64,000 nucleotides of DNA, taken from NCBI RefSeq assembly GCF_001586255.1, contig NZ_CP014544.1, positions 723,001 to 787,000 on the forward strand. The letters are read 5' to 3'. A program made the position numbers and the translations under genes. This DNA is from Zhongshania aliphaticivorans (GTDB lineage: Bacteria > Pseudomonadota > Gammaproteobacteria > Pseudomonadales > Spongiibacteraceae). How positions within the stretch are numbered: the first letter of the stretch is position 1; every line of letters begins with the position of its first letter. The notes below the pieces were generated by a model, which worked only from the letters and a program-made list of their open reading frames with translations, was not told the origin of the DNA and did no database searches. Positions 26,679 through 35,549 of this stretch are shown here, one piece after another.

Positions 26679-26697
26679 TATTCTGCGTAGTTGTGGA

Positions 26698-29600
26698 TTA
26701 AGACGCCGCCCACAGCGCGTCGTTAATGGCGTCGAGAACGGTATCGAGCTGGTCGCCAAGTGCTTTGTCGAGTTGCTTAGCGCCACCGGGAAAAGCGGGA
26801 ATCTGGTTTATGGTGTCGCGGTTGATGATGACTTCGTGGGTGAGTTGTTTGCCAAGCCGGGTCAGCCAATTGCGCTGGGGTGCCGTCCAACTGTGTTGAC
26901 TAAGAATTTTCTGCACTGAGTTCTGCACCCGCTGCTCAAAGGGGATCATGGCCTCGCCGATGGCGGCGCGGCGAATGTGGCCGATAATGCTGGCGGCAAT
27001 GTCTTGGTTGGTTTGCTGTCGCCATGCCGATTGCAGTGTGGCCTCGCTAAAGCCGTTGTTGTCTAAGAGCAGGCGAATGTCTTTAAGTTGTTGGCGGGTT
27101 AGATCGCGGGGCCGGTTAACCACGGCGCTGAGAGCGGCCGAGTCGTTGAGCTGCTGGCGAATAAATTGATTGAAGCTGTCGAGGTAGTCTTGGGGTTTGT
27201 CGTAAACCCCGTAGTTCTGCTCCCGCACTAGCAACTCGTCTTCGTGCTCCGAAATTACGGGCATGCGCTCACTGCCCATAATCGCTTTTACTTGGGCGAG
27301 CTGGTCTATAAAGCCGCTGTGTTGATTAAGAAAGGCGGCGGCTTGTTTGGGTCCGAGGCTGTGCAGGTGTTGGTGGAGTTTGGCGGGTTCAACGCCCCAG
27401 CTGTATTGCAACTCGTCTAGCTTCTGACGTACCTGCGGGTTGTTCTCGGCTTTCTTTTCGGCCTTGCGCAGTACTTGCATGACCTTTTGGCCTAGCTGGC
27501 TCAAAACGGTGTCGGCGTGACTGCTGTCGTGGGCTTCGCCTGGGGCGTTCAGGCTTTGCTCTAGTTTGTCTGGGTCGGTCAGCTCGTCGCAGAGTTGTTC
27601 GAGGGTAATGTTGGGGTTGCGCACCAGCGGTTTCATTGTGGAAACCTCCTGTAGCGCTGCGTAGATGCCAACGGGGTCGTAAATGCGAAACACGGTCTTG
27701 CCAATGTCGTCGCAGCGGCGAGTAGCGCGGCCGACCATTTGTTCATAAAGAATGCGTGAGCGCACTCGGCGCATAAATACCAAGTGGGCGATTGTAGGAA
27801 CGTCGATGCCGGTGGTCAGTAAATCGACGGTAATCGCGATATTGGGGTAGCGCTCGTTTTTGTAGCGGCGAATGAGCTGGTCGACTTTGTCGCTTTGGCC
27901 GGTAATTTTGGCGACCGCGGCTTGGGGGTAGTCGCCGTTGTAAACATCAACAAAGGCTTCATCCAGCAGGCGTTTGACCATGTCGGCATGAAGGTCGGTG
28001 GCGCAGAAGATTAGGGTCTTTTCGTCGCCAAAGGGGTCGAGCTCTTGCACTAGCTGTTGGCAGATGACTCTGTTGAAGTTCTCGCTGATAACGCGGCGAT
28101 TAAATGCGTCGACCTCAAACCCTAAGTCGTCTTCTAATTCAGAGGCTTCTACTTCGCCAGTGGCGGAGTTGATGGCGCTGACGGTGTCGCCTTTTTCAAA
28201 CTTAATGCCGTTCTGGCTGAGTAAGGTTTCGTAGCGAATCGGCGGTTCGTGGTCGATTAGCCAGTCGTCGGCGACAGCTTCGCGGTAGGAGTAGGTGTAG
28301 ACCGGTTTGCCGAAAATATCGCTGGTGTGTTTGGCGGGGGTGGCAGTAAGGCCGACTTTGATAGCATCGAAGTAATCTAATACTCGGCGGTAGCTAGACA
28401 GGTATTGGCTGGTGTCGCGCAGGGCGAGTTCACCTTCGGTCATCTCTTGGTCGAGGGTATAGCCGCGATGGGCTTCGTCAATGATGATGCAGTCGAACTG
28501 GTCAACCGGTGGTGGGGTGTCGGACATAAATATCCGTTTCACCATCGCTTGCACCGTGGCCACCTGAATGCGGGTCTCGGCCTCGGCGGCCATGTCACCG
28601 AGTTCTTTTATATTGTAGATTTTGCTGAGCGGCTGGTTCTGTTCCAGCGGCGCTTCATTGAACGCGTCGATAGCTTGTTGACCAAGGGCGCTTCGGTCGA
28701 CCAAGAACAGAATACGTTTGAAGCGCTCCGCTTTGAGCAAACGGTACATCAAACCAATGATAGTGCGGGTTTTACCGGTACCGGTGGCCATCGCCAGCAG
28801 GCATTCGCGCTGGTCGCGTTCTAGGGCGGATTCAACAGCGACAATGGCCTTTTCCTGGTAGTCGCGCAGGCGCAGGTAGGTGAAACCTTCGTCCTGTAAT
28901 ATTTGCTGGGCTTTGTCCTTGTCCCTGGCGAGGAGGTCTAATAGGCCTGAGGGGCTGTGGAAGCTTTGCAGTGCGCGGCTAAGATTGCTGGTTTCACGTA
29001 CATCGCGAAACCAGGTGCCGGACTGCTCGGCCAGCTGTTTGATGTATTCGCGGCCGTTGCATGAGTACACAAAGGGGATTTGATAGTGGCCATCGCTCTC
29101 GTCTGGCCACGCGATTGTGCGCCCAGCGAGTTGCCATGCTGGCGTTACCGTGGCGTCGGGTTTAAAGCCTTTGGCGTAGCGCTCGGCTTGGGGAATCATG
29201 CCCGCGACGTTTTTGTTCTCGCGTTTAGCTTCGACAACGGCGATAGGCGTCAGCCCAGCGAACAGCATATAGTCAGCGGGGCCAGTCTGGGTTGGCCATT
29301 CGGCAATGGCTTTGTTTTTGCCTTTCTCGGGGCGCGCGCCAGATTTGTAGGTCAGCTCTTGGGTGTCAGCCTCCCAGCCAGCATCAATCAGCAACTGATC
29401 GATAAATACGCGGGTGAGCTCTTCATCCAGCACCAATGTTTTGCTGGCTGACTGGGTTTTACTTTGAACTGACTGACGCTGTTTTTCTATTGGTGCGGCG
29501 CTGCTGACGAGCTGTTGTTTTAGTGCGGTGATCTGCGCTTCAAACTTTGTTCTTTGCGCGGCAAGCGCCTGTTCCGCTGCCTCGGCCTGCTGCTTAAAGT

Positions 29601-30207
29601 GCTGGGCCTCTTCGTCCATCAGTTCGGCAAGCTGCTGGTATTCGGTCTTCTCCTGCTCTAGCAGGGCATCACGTTGCTGTTCGACATCATGCTGACCCGC
29701 TTTGCTGCTTAGTTCAGCATTGAGCTGATCGATGTGTATTTGCAGCTCACGGAGCTTCAGGCTTGGGTCTTGTGGCGCGATAAAAGCCCCAGCTTTAAAT
29801 GCGCTGCCTTGCTTGCCAAAGGACTTGTGATACCAAATGGCGAGCTGCCGAGCGACCTTCAAGCCCTGCATCGCTTCTCGGTGCTGGGTTTGAAACTGGT
29901 GGGTGGCCTTGTTGCCCTCGATGCGCAACACATGGAAGAGGTTGCGTACATCGGGCTCTAGGCTAATGTCGCGATTCAAACGAAATAACAGATCGGCTTG
30001 ACTGGTGGTGTCGTCAAAGTCGATACCGGCACGCAGAGACACGTCTTGGGCAAGGGCTTCGCCAAACTGACGTAGTTTAATCAGGGTGGTGTTTGGGTCA
30101 GCATAGAAGGCATTTTCAGCAGTGGCGGCAAGCTGAATTAGGATGGGGTCGTGTTCGCTAAGAAAGGCGAAGTTACTTTCCTGTCCTTGGTCTGTGTTTG
30201 TCGCCAT
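26698..30207 (-). CDS. hsdR: Type I restriction enzyme motor/nuclease subunit HsdR
   Basis: About 1,169 residues. In order it has a DUF4145-like N-terminal domain ('LRQFGEALAQDVSLRAGI' ... 'IEGNKATHQF'), a glutamine-rich coiled coil, and a PD-(D/E)XK nuclease ('GPADYMLFAGLTPIAVVEAKR'). Superfamily 2 helicase motifs follow, with 'LLAMATGTGKTRTIIGL', DEAH ('CIIIDEAHRGY') and 'GLTATPAKH', then a helical C-terminus. It translocates and cuts unmodified DNA with HsdM2S. The ATG at 30207 is preferred because GAGGG precedes it; the frame extends to 30252. It is separated from fic-hsdM-hsdS by 183 bp, so it may have its own promoter. Confidence 0.94.
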   Translation of the reverse strand: MATNTDQGQESNFAFLSEHDPILIQLAATAENAFYADPNTTLIKLRQFGEALAQDVSLRAGIDFDDTTSQADLLFRLNRDISLEPDVRNLFHVLRIEGNKATHQFQTQHREAMQGLKVARQLAIWYHKSFGKQGSAFKAGAFIAPQDPSLKLRELQIHIDQLNAELSSKAGQHDVEQQRDALLEQEKTEYQQLAELMDEEAQHFKQQAEAAEQALAAQRTKFEAQITALKQQLVSSAAPIEKQRQSVQSKTQSASKTLVLDEELTRVFIDQLLIDAGWEADTQELTYKSGARPEKGKNKAIAEWPTQTGPADYMLFAGLTPIAVVEAKRENKNVAGMIPQAERYAKGFKPDATVTPAWQLAGRTIAWPDESDGHYQIPFVYSCNGREYIKQLAEQSGTWFRDVRETSNLSRALQSFHSPSGLLDLLARDKDKAQQILQDEGFTYLRLRDYQEKAIVAVESALERDQRECLLAMATGTGKTRTIIGLMYRLLKAERFKRILFLVDRSALGQQAIDAFNEAPLEQNQPLSKIYNIKELGDMAAEAETRIQVATVQAMVKRIFMSDTPPPVDQFDCIIIDEAHRGYTLDQEMTEGELALRDTSQYLSSYRRVLDYFDAIKVGLTATPAKHTSDIFGKPVYTYSYREAVADDWLIDHEPPIRYETLLSQNGIKFEKGDTVSAINSATGEVEASELEDDLGFEVDAFNRRVISENFNRVICQQLVQELDPFGDEKTLIFCATDLHADMVKRLLDEAFVDVYNGDYPQAAVAKITGQSDKVDQLIRRYKNERYPNIAITVDLLTTGIDVPTIAHLVFMRRVRSRILYEQMVGRATRRCDDIGKTVFRIYDPVGIYAALQEVSTMKPLVRNPNITLEQLCDELTDPDKLEQSLNAPGEAHDSSHADTVLSQLGQKVMQVLRKAEKKAENNPQVRQKLDELQYSWGVEPAKLHQHLHSLGPKQAAAFLNQHSGFIDQLAQVKAIMGSERMPVISEHEDELLVREQNYGVYDKPQDYLDSFNQFIRQQLNDSAALSAVVNRPRDLTRQQLKDIRLLLDNNGFSEATLQSAWRQQTNQDIAASIIGHIRRAAIGEAMIPFEQRVQNSVQKILSQHSWTAPQRNWLTRLGKQLTHEVIINRDTINQIPAFPGGAKQLDKALGDQLDTVLDAINDALWAAS

Positions 30208-30425
30208 TGTTCCCTCAGCGTCTGTGTATGTTTTGCATCCATGTTCCGTCACTGAATATATGGGAAAAGCGGTTTGGGGACAATGGCTGTCATGCTGGGA
30301 GGGGGGCCATCGCTAGCGTCTGGTTGGCAATGTGTTAGAGCAAATTATTCTAATTTGGTGGCTTGCAGTCGGACGGCCCAATAGTGATCATGAGCAGAAG
30401 TTTGCAAATGATTTCGGGAAAAATT

Positions 30426-31022
30426 ATGGGCGGTTACGGAAGCGGTAGGCATGTAACTCGGCACCTCACGACTGATGATTTGCCCAAGCTAGATGTTCGC
30501 GATATTGCGCGGCTTGGCGATAATGAGGGATCGATAAGCTGGTCTAAAGCTAGTGCGACTTTACTTAGTGTTGATTGGGAGCGTTCATCAACTGAACTTA
30601 GGCTATATATCCAGTCTGCCTCCCAATCAAGATTGGGGCCAACGACTGTAGAATTCACGAGAACACTATGCCATTTTGGTGGAGATCGGACTTGGTTTGT
30701 TTGTCCCGTATGTGAAGGGCGTTGTGCGATTGTCTACATGTGGTCGACGCAGGACGTAGCATGCCGATCATGTTGGCAATTATCTTATTCGACTCAGTAT
30801 ATGGATGAGCATGCTAGAGCGCTTAAAAAATACTCAAAAGCTAAGGCGCTTCAGGAAAAAGGGCAGCAGCGACCTATTTGGTCATCAACACGGTTAAAGT
30901 TAAAAATGGCTGTCGTCGATGCGGAAACGAAAGCTAACAGAAAGTTTGTGGCGATGTGTCTTAAGAACTTTCCCCACCTTGAAAAAGACTTCGTGAGTCA
31001 ATCGTCGAGTGTAAGTAAATAG
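30426..31022 (+). CDS. Mobile-element protein with 'MGGYGSGR' start and zinc-finger cysteines
   Basis: A 198-residue protein of a family often seen on islands and phages that begins 'MGGYGSGR'. It contains 'FVCPVCEGRC' and 'ACRSCWQLSYSTQ', a four-cysteine zinc-finger-like arrangement near residues 94-115, and a basic C-terminal region. Function is not known; nucleic-acid binding is a guess from the finger. The ATG at 30426 (GGGAAA upstream) is used because the family starts there. It is the only plus-strand cargo gene of the island other than the transposase. Confidence 0.72.
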   Translation: MGGYGSGRHVTRHLTTDDLPKLDVRDIARLGDNEGSISWSKASATLLSVDWERSSTELRLYIQSASQSRLGPTTVEFTRTLCHFGGDRTWFVCPVCEGRCAIVYMWSTQDVACRSCWQLSYSTQYMDEHARALKKYSKAKALQEKGQQRPIWSSTRLKLKMAVVDAETKANRKFVAMCLKNFPHLEKDFVSQSSSVSK

Positions 31023-31226
31023 CCAAGATACGCGAGGCAAAAATTTAAAAACGTCTTTACGCAAGACGCTGGCAGTGACTATATTCGACTTAAATTTTTG
31101 ATCGGGCTTTGAGCTGATGCCCTTACGATTCAAACCAGCAGTGCATCGAGATAGGTGTTCTAACGCCCCAACCCGGAAGCCGGACGACGACAACACAATT
31201 AATTTTTTATGAGTATCGGTGGAGGA

Positions 31227-32039
31227 TTATTCACCATACTCAGCAAGCCATTCATCATTGCTCTGAGTAGCAGGGTCTAGTACCTCCTTAACTACTAATC
31301 TAACACTACTTGTATTCCTGCCTACTTGATTGCTTAATACTTGGCTATCGTTACACGCACTTTCACTTCCATAAAAGCCTTGTGTGGCGTGGCTTTGGCC
31401 GGATTTCTTGTCGGGTATTGTTGTCGGGTAGTTGTCGGTTGGTTGTTGGGTGTTTGTCAGGGAGTTGTCGGGGAATCCCATTGCCCTTCGGAGTTGCGTA
31501 GCACATATCTCTGCAGGCCGAATGGTGTCCTTATCTAGGCGGTTGCCTTTCCTGATCTCGGCGGTGATGATCACGTCGCGAAGCTTGCCCATGCAGTCGT
31601 GAAAGGATGACAGGCGCAACGGACGCTCGATTCCTGTGCTATCCCAGTATCGTAGGAATTTATGTCTGTTGGTCACCCTAAACTGCCCTGCAGGGAGAGG
31701 AGAGCCTTGTTTGCCTCCTTTTGTCGTACGTTTGCGATCTAGTTCTGCGTTGAAGGTGACTGATGTAAGCTCGCCAGATCGCAGAGCGTAGTAGCTTAGC
31801 GTCACACCGGGAGATTTGACTGCGGAGCTGCCTTTAATTGAGTAGCGTCCAGTTGAGTACCCCTCGTATGAAAATAGGCGGGTATCGGTGCAGTTAGCGA
31901 TTTCGACTAACAGGCCAGCGCGATGACTTTTAAGCCAGGTATTTGGTACCGGGCTTCCGCTTACAGGGGATATAGTTAGCTTCCCTTTTGTAATCGCAAC
32001 ATAGTCGCCTCGGGCAATGAGTTTGCCTAGCAATGTCAT
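31227..32039 (-). CDS. Island protein of unknown function downstream of alpA
   Basis: A 270-residue protein I cannot assign. It is basic in the first 150 residues ('LDRKRTTKGGKQGSPLPAGQFRVTNRHKFLRYW') and ends in a serine/threonine-rich, probably disordered tail. It starts 6 nt after alpA ends, so the two are co-transcribed. Genes in this position on P4-like islands are often replication or regulation genes, but no replication motif is visible here. Confidence 0.65.
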   Translation of the reverse strand: MTLLGKLIARGDYVAITKGKLTISPVSGSPVPNTWLKSHRAGLLVEIANCTDTRLFSYEGYSTGRYSIKGSSAVKSPGVTLSYYALRSGELTSVTFNAELDRKRTTKGGKQGSPLPAGQFRVTNRHKFLRYWDSTGIERPLRLSSFHDCMGKLRDVIITAEIRKGNRLDKDTIRPAEICATQLRRAMGFPDNSLTNTQQPTDNYPTTIPDKKSGQSHATQGFYGSESACNDSQVLSNQVGRNTSSVRLVVKEVLDPATQSNDEWLAEYGE

Positions 32040-32045
32040 ACGACT

Positions 32046-32252
32046 TTAAATATCGGCTTTGGCGGCTGCGATACGACCGGCGATCCATTTGTCGACGCTG
32101 CTTTGCGTCCATGCAACTGTGCGGCCTGCCAATGGAATTGGCTTGGGAAACTTGCCTTCACCCATAAGCGCGTAAATGGTGCTGCGGGATAGCCCTGTGC
32201 AGGCCTCGATTTGCTTGCGCCGTAAAAGTATTTCTCGGGTTTTCTCTGCCAT
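32046..32252 (-). CDS. alpA: AlpA-family transcriptional regulator
   Basis: A 68-residue MerR-like helix-turn-helix protein. 'ILLRRKQIEACTGLSRSTIYALMGEGKFPKPIPLAGRTVAWTQSSVDKWIAGR' is the standard AlpA pattern. AlpA proteins activate excision genes of P4-like prophages and islands. It lies between two island genes of unknown function on the same strand, near the integrase. Confidence 0.92.
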   Translation of the reverse strand: MAEKTREILLRRKQIEACTGLSRSTIYALMGEGKFPKPIPLAGRTVAWTQSSVDKWIAGRIAAAKADI

Positions 32253-32366
32253 GCTGATACCTATTGGGTATGTTGTGGAACATGGCGTTACTTTGGGGTA
32301 GGTGGCCTACCATTGCGCCCCAAACAATTGGTCGGTATTTATTGGGTTTTGTATGAGGAGGCAATA

Positions 32367-32837
32367 TTAGAAGTCAGGCCCGCCTTCACTCATGTCGATT
32401 GCTAATTTTTTATGCGACTCCCAGCAATGACGGACATAGCGTATTTTTTCTTCCGGGGGATGGCTCCCAAAGAACTCTTCAGCAGCAAGATAAAATGCCC
32501 CTGGTTTATCTGGGTTGTCCGGGCTGCCTTTCAATGAGTTTCCTAATTTCCTGAATTTGAGTACCGAAGTGGCGATGCCTACCTGATGCGAGGTTAGCGC
32601 CGGATTTCTGGGTCTTCCTGACTTACCATAAATTACTTTCTTACACAGTCCTTTATCCTTAACAATATTTTCCAGGATAAAGGTGAGCATGCGTATTTGG
32701 TGAGAAGTAACCTCTCCGTCCTGTAGGTAGTCCAGTAATTTTGTTGTAGCGCTCTGCGCGTACTTCGCATCGCCGCTTGCTTGGGCTGTTAAGAAATCAA
32801 TCGATAATTCAAGCTCGCCCAACTGATAAGAATTCAC
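32367..32837 (-). CDS. Island protein of unknown function
   Basis: A 156-residue, mostly helical protein, not recognised. It starts at a GTG (32837) preceded by GAGGAT. Mid-sequence 'GKSGRPRNPALTSHQVGIATSVLKF' resembles small helical regulators of islands, but no clear DNA-binding motif was found. It lies between the integrase and alpA on the same strand. Confidence 0.65.
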   Translation of the reverse strand: MNSYQLGELELSIDFLTAQASGDAKYAQSATTKLLDYLQDGEVTSHQIRMLTFILENIVKDKGLCKKVIYGKSGRPRNPALTSHQVGIATSVLKFRKLGNSLKGSPDNPDKPGAFYLAAEEFFGSHPPEEKIRYVRHCWESHKKLAIDMSEGGPDF

Positions 32838-32916
32838 CGTAGTATCCTCAAGTTTTTAGGGGTGGTCGTTTTATGGTTAGATTTGATATGCGTTGCGGAT
32901 CCTTCCGCAAAAGGAA

Positions 32917-34134
32917 CTAGCCAAAGCTTGCTGTTATTACGTTGCTGCTTGATGCTTGAATTTTCAGCGTGTCAAGGTAGTTAGCCCAAGCTTGCATCAT
33001 TTTTTTGCGTTCAGCTAGGTGGGCAGTTCGGTTATAGGCCCTGCCGTGAACGTCCTTTACTGAGTGGGCTAGCTGGTGTTCAATCCAGTCTGGGCGAAAA
33101 TGTAGCTCTTCATCTAGGATTGTTCTCGCCATAGCGCGGAAGCCATGGCCACACATCTCATCCTTTTCGATACCCATGCGCCGCATGGCTGAGAGTACAG
33201 CATTGTCACTCATCGGGCGGCTAAGTGATCTCGCGCCAGGGAAGACATATTCACTGTTGCAGGTTAGCGGTTGAAGTTCAGTAAGTATGGCAATAGCTTG
33301 TTGGGATAGGGGAACTATGTGGTCAGATTTGGTTTTGGTAACGTAGTATCGCCACTCAGCTTTATTGAAATCGATTTCTGCCCACTTAGCTTTACGTAAT
33401 TCGCCAGGGCGGACAAATGTAAGTGGGGCTAGGCTGAGGGCGGCTTTAACTACAGTTGTGCCTTGGTAGCCGTCTAAGGCATTTAGCAGGGGGCCAACTT
33501 CTTTTGGATTCGTTATCGCTGCGCGGTGCTGTTTTATAGGATTGGCTAGGGCGCCAGTAAGGTCTTGGGATGCATCGCGTTCGCATCGACCTGTCGCCAC
33601 ACCATACCGGAATATCTGGCCAGCTATCTGTTTTGTTCGCTTTGCTGACTCCAGCGCGCCACGGCTTTCAATTTTTCGCAGTACTGCTAATAGCTCAGGC
33701 GGGGTGATCTCATTTAGAGGTCGAGCGCCAAGGTAGGGAAATAAGTCTCGTGTCATCATTCTCTCGACTTTAGTCCAATGATTTTCTGCCCATATCGGCT
33801 TCTTTTTGGCAAACCATTCAAGAGCAACAACCTTGAAGCAGTTCTCTGAAGCTAATTCGCTGGTGAGCTTTCTAGCTTGCTTTAGGCCAGAGGGGTCGAT
33901 GCCGTCGAGGAGGTGTTGCCTTGCTTGCTCGCGAATCTGGCGCGCTTTCTTGAGTGAGACTGTGGGGTAGACGCCAATCGAAAGCCGCTTCTCTTGTTTG
34001 CCGATACGGTACTTCATGCGCCAGTACTTTTGCCCTTTAGGGGTGACTTCCAAGTACATGCCTTTTTCGTCGCTTAGGCGGTAGGTTTTTTCTTTTGGCT
34101 TAGCCTGTTTAACTGCGGTGTCTGTTAGGGGCAT
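32917..34134 (-). CDS. int: P4-type tyrosine integrase (DUF4102 N-terminus)
   Basis: About 405 residues from the native start. The N-terminus 'MPLTDTAVKQAKPKEKTYRLSDEKG' is the typical DUF4102 opening. The catalytic domain contains the first Arg in 'LTFVRPGELRKAKW', a His/Arg box 'GHGFRAMARTILDE' and a distal 'IEHQLAHSVKDVHGRAYNRT' with the nucleophilic Tyr. It catalyses site-specific integration and excision at ssrA. The frame extends upstream to 34182, but that extension lies in the terminal repeat of an inserted ISL3 element; the native ATG is 34134. The insertion sits 9 nt upstream of the native ATG's Shine-Dalgarno region and separates it from the original leader. Confidence 0.92.
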   Translation of the reverse strand: MPLTDTAVKQAKPKEKTYRLSDEKGMYLEVTPKGQKYWRMKYRIGKQEKRLSIGVYPTVSLKKARQIREQARQHLLDGIDPSGLKQARKLTSELASENCFKVVALEWFAKKKPIWAENHWTKVERMMTRDLFPYLGARPLNEITPPELLAVLRKIESRGALESAKRTKQIAGQIFRYGVATGRCERDASQDLTGALANPIKQHRAAITNPKEVGPLLNALDGYQGTTVVKAALSLAPLTFVRPGELRKAKWAEIDFNKAEWRYYVTKTKSDHIVPLSQQAIAILTELQPLTCNSEYVFPGARSLSRPMSDNAVLSAMRRMGIEKDEMCGHGFRAMARTILDEELHFRPDWIEHQLAHSVKDVHGRAYNRTAHLAERKKMMQAWANYLDTLKIQASSSNVITASFG

Positions 34135-34227
34135 TTGGGGCACCTGTTTTGGCTCTTCATCATTAACGGGGGACACCGGCATTCATTAAACTGAATTTGC
34201 GAAGAAACAGTTTGATGGAGAATACCG

Positions 34228-35418
34228 ATGTCCCACGCAGGAAGAATTATAGGCATACCTGGCCTTGAGATTGAACGGGTAGTCCGCAGGAAAGGGATCG
34301 AAGTCTGGGCAAAGCCTGTGCACAGGCCGCCTTGTAAGCATTGTCAGGGCAATGGCCTGAGGATTAAAGCCACGCATCTCAGGACGGTGAAGCACACTCG
34401 TCAGGGGAATCAAGTGATGACCTTGCACCTTCGAGTACCCAAGTACCATTGCCAGGAGTGTAAGCGCTATTTTCGTCACGCCTTTACCGGTATTCGTCCG
34501 CGTTTTCGCGCTTCAGAAGCCTATCGACTGGAAGTGTTCGAAGCCCACGATGGCGGTGTAACGCAGCGCAAGTTGTCTCGAACCCATCAAATCAGCCCAG
34601 CGACGGTAGAGCGTTGGTATCAGCACCATATTAAGCAAAAGCGTTCCGAGGGGGATCGCCGATATTGCCCTCGCGTATTAGGGATAGATGAGCATTTCTT
34701 TACCCGTAAAAAGGGTTATGCGACCACGCTTACCGACCTCAAGAATCACAAAGTGTTTGATGTCCAACTAGGACGATCAGAATTGAGTTTGCGCCGCTAT
34801 TTAAAGGCCCTTGAGGGACGAGAGCGCGTTCAGGTTGTGGTGATGGATCTCTCGGAAACGTACCGCAGCATTGCCCGCCGCTACTTTCCCAATGCCGCGA
34901 TCGTGGCTGACCGATTCCATGTGGTCAGGCTTATTAACCAGCACTTTTTAAGTGTCTGGAAGCAGCATGATCCTGAGGGCAGAAAGAACCGCGGTTTGAT
35001 CAGTTTAATGCGTCGCCATCAATGGAATTTGCGGGATGAGCAGCACGCCAACCTTATGCAGTATTTGGCTGAGTACCCAGTGCTGCAAGCACTGTATGTG
35101 GCCAAGCAACGATTAATCCGATTTGTGTTGCTCAAGACCCTGACGCGCAAGAAAGCCAGCATCAAGTTGCCGGTATTCATGAAATTGCTTGATGAGCTAG
35201 CTGAGAGCCCGCTACGAGCGCTAGCTAACACATTGCGCTCCTGGTTGAAGCCCATTGTGGCCATGTGGCGATTTAGTAAAAGTAACGGAATAACTGAGGG
35301 CTTCCACAACAAAATGGAAATGATGACACGACGAGCGTATGGTTTTAGAAACTTTGAAAATTACAGGATGAGAGTGCTGGCCCACTGCGGGTGGGACGGA
35401 GTGATTAACAGGGTTTGA
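34228..35418 (+). CDS. ISL3-family transposase
   Basis: A 396-residue transposase. The N-terminal zinc-finger region ('CKHCQGNGLRIKAT' and 'YHCQECKRYF') is followed by a helix-turn-helix ('RKLSRTHQISPATVERWY'). The DDE catalytic domain has Asp in 'VLGIDEHFF', Asp in 'VVVMDLSETYR' and Glu in 'GITEGFHNKMEMM'. The C-terminal 'AYGFRNFENYRMRVLAHCG' is typical of the family. The last 20 codons are repeated after the stop by the tandem duplication. Confidence 0.95.
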   Translation: MSHAGRIIGIPGLEIERVVRRKGIEVWAKPVHRPPCKHCQGNGLRIKATHLRTVKHTRQGNQVMTLHLRVPKYHCQECKRYFRHAFTGIRPRFRASEAYRLEVFEAHDGGVTQRKLSRTHQISPATVERWYQHHIKQKRSEGDRRYCPRVLGIDEHFFTRKKGYATTLTDLKNHKVFDVQLGRSELSLRRYLKALEGRERVQVVVMDLSETYRSIARRYFPNAAIVADRFHVVRLINQHFLSVWKQHDPEGRKNRGLISLMRRHQWNLRDEQHANLMQYLAEYPVLQALYVAKQRLIRFVLLKTLTRKKASIKLPVFMKLLDELAESPLRALANTLRSWLKPIVAMWRFSKSNGITEGFHNKMEMMTRRAYGFRNFENYRMRVLAHCGWDGVINRV

Positions 35419-35545
35419 TGAGTGCTATCCCCCGATAATGGGGTAGAGCCGAAAATTACAGGATGAGAGTGCTGGCCCACTGCGGGTGGGACGGAGTGAT
35501 TAACAGGGTTTGATGAGTGCTATCCCCCGATAATGGGGTAGAGCC
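35356..35545 (+). repeat. Exact 95-bp tandem duplication of the IS right end
   Basis: Two adjacent identical units occupy 35356-35450 and 35451-35545. Each begins GAAAATTACAGGATG, includes the last codons and stop of the transposase, and ends with the terminal repeat (…GGGGTAGAGCC). The target-site duplication flanks the second unit, which shows that the outer copy was the end used at insertion, or that duplication came later by slippage. Confidence 0.95.
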
Positions 35546-35549
35546 CCTG

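Larger units (their letters stand above)
34151..35545 (+). mobile_element. ISL3-family insertion sequence with 8-bp target duplication
   Basis: The left terminal repeat begins GGCTCTTCATCATTAACGGG (34151), and the right end, read inward from 35545, begins GGCTCTACCCCATTATCGGG; they match at about 19 of 23 positions. The flanks carry a perfect 8-bp duplication CCTGTTTT (34143-34150 and 35546-35553), the usual ISL3 length. The element is 1,395 bp, of which 95 bp is a tandem copy of its right end. One transposase gene is present and looks intact, so the insertion is probably recent. Confidence 0.93.

Noticed and set aside
28405-29451. Plus-strand open frames of 120-140 codons opposite hsdR
   Set aside because: They are shadows of the hsdR reading frame; hsdR is full length with all motifs, and the opposite frames lack ribosome sites and recognisable domains.
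34134-34182. Integrase start at 34182
   Set aside because: Those 16 extra codons are IS terminal-repeat sequence; the family N-terminus begins at 34134 and has its own ribosome site in the target duplication.
35356-35545. Direct repeats considered as a CRISPR remnant
   Set aside because: There are only two adjacent units with no spacers, and each contains transposase codons and the IS terminal repeat.
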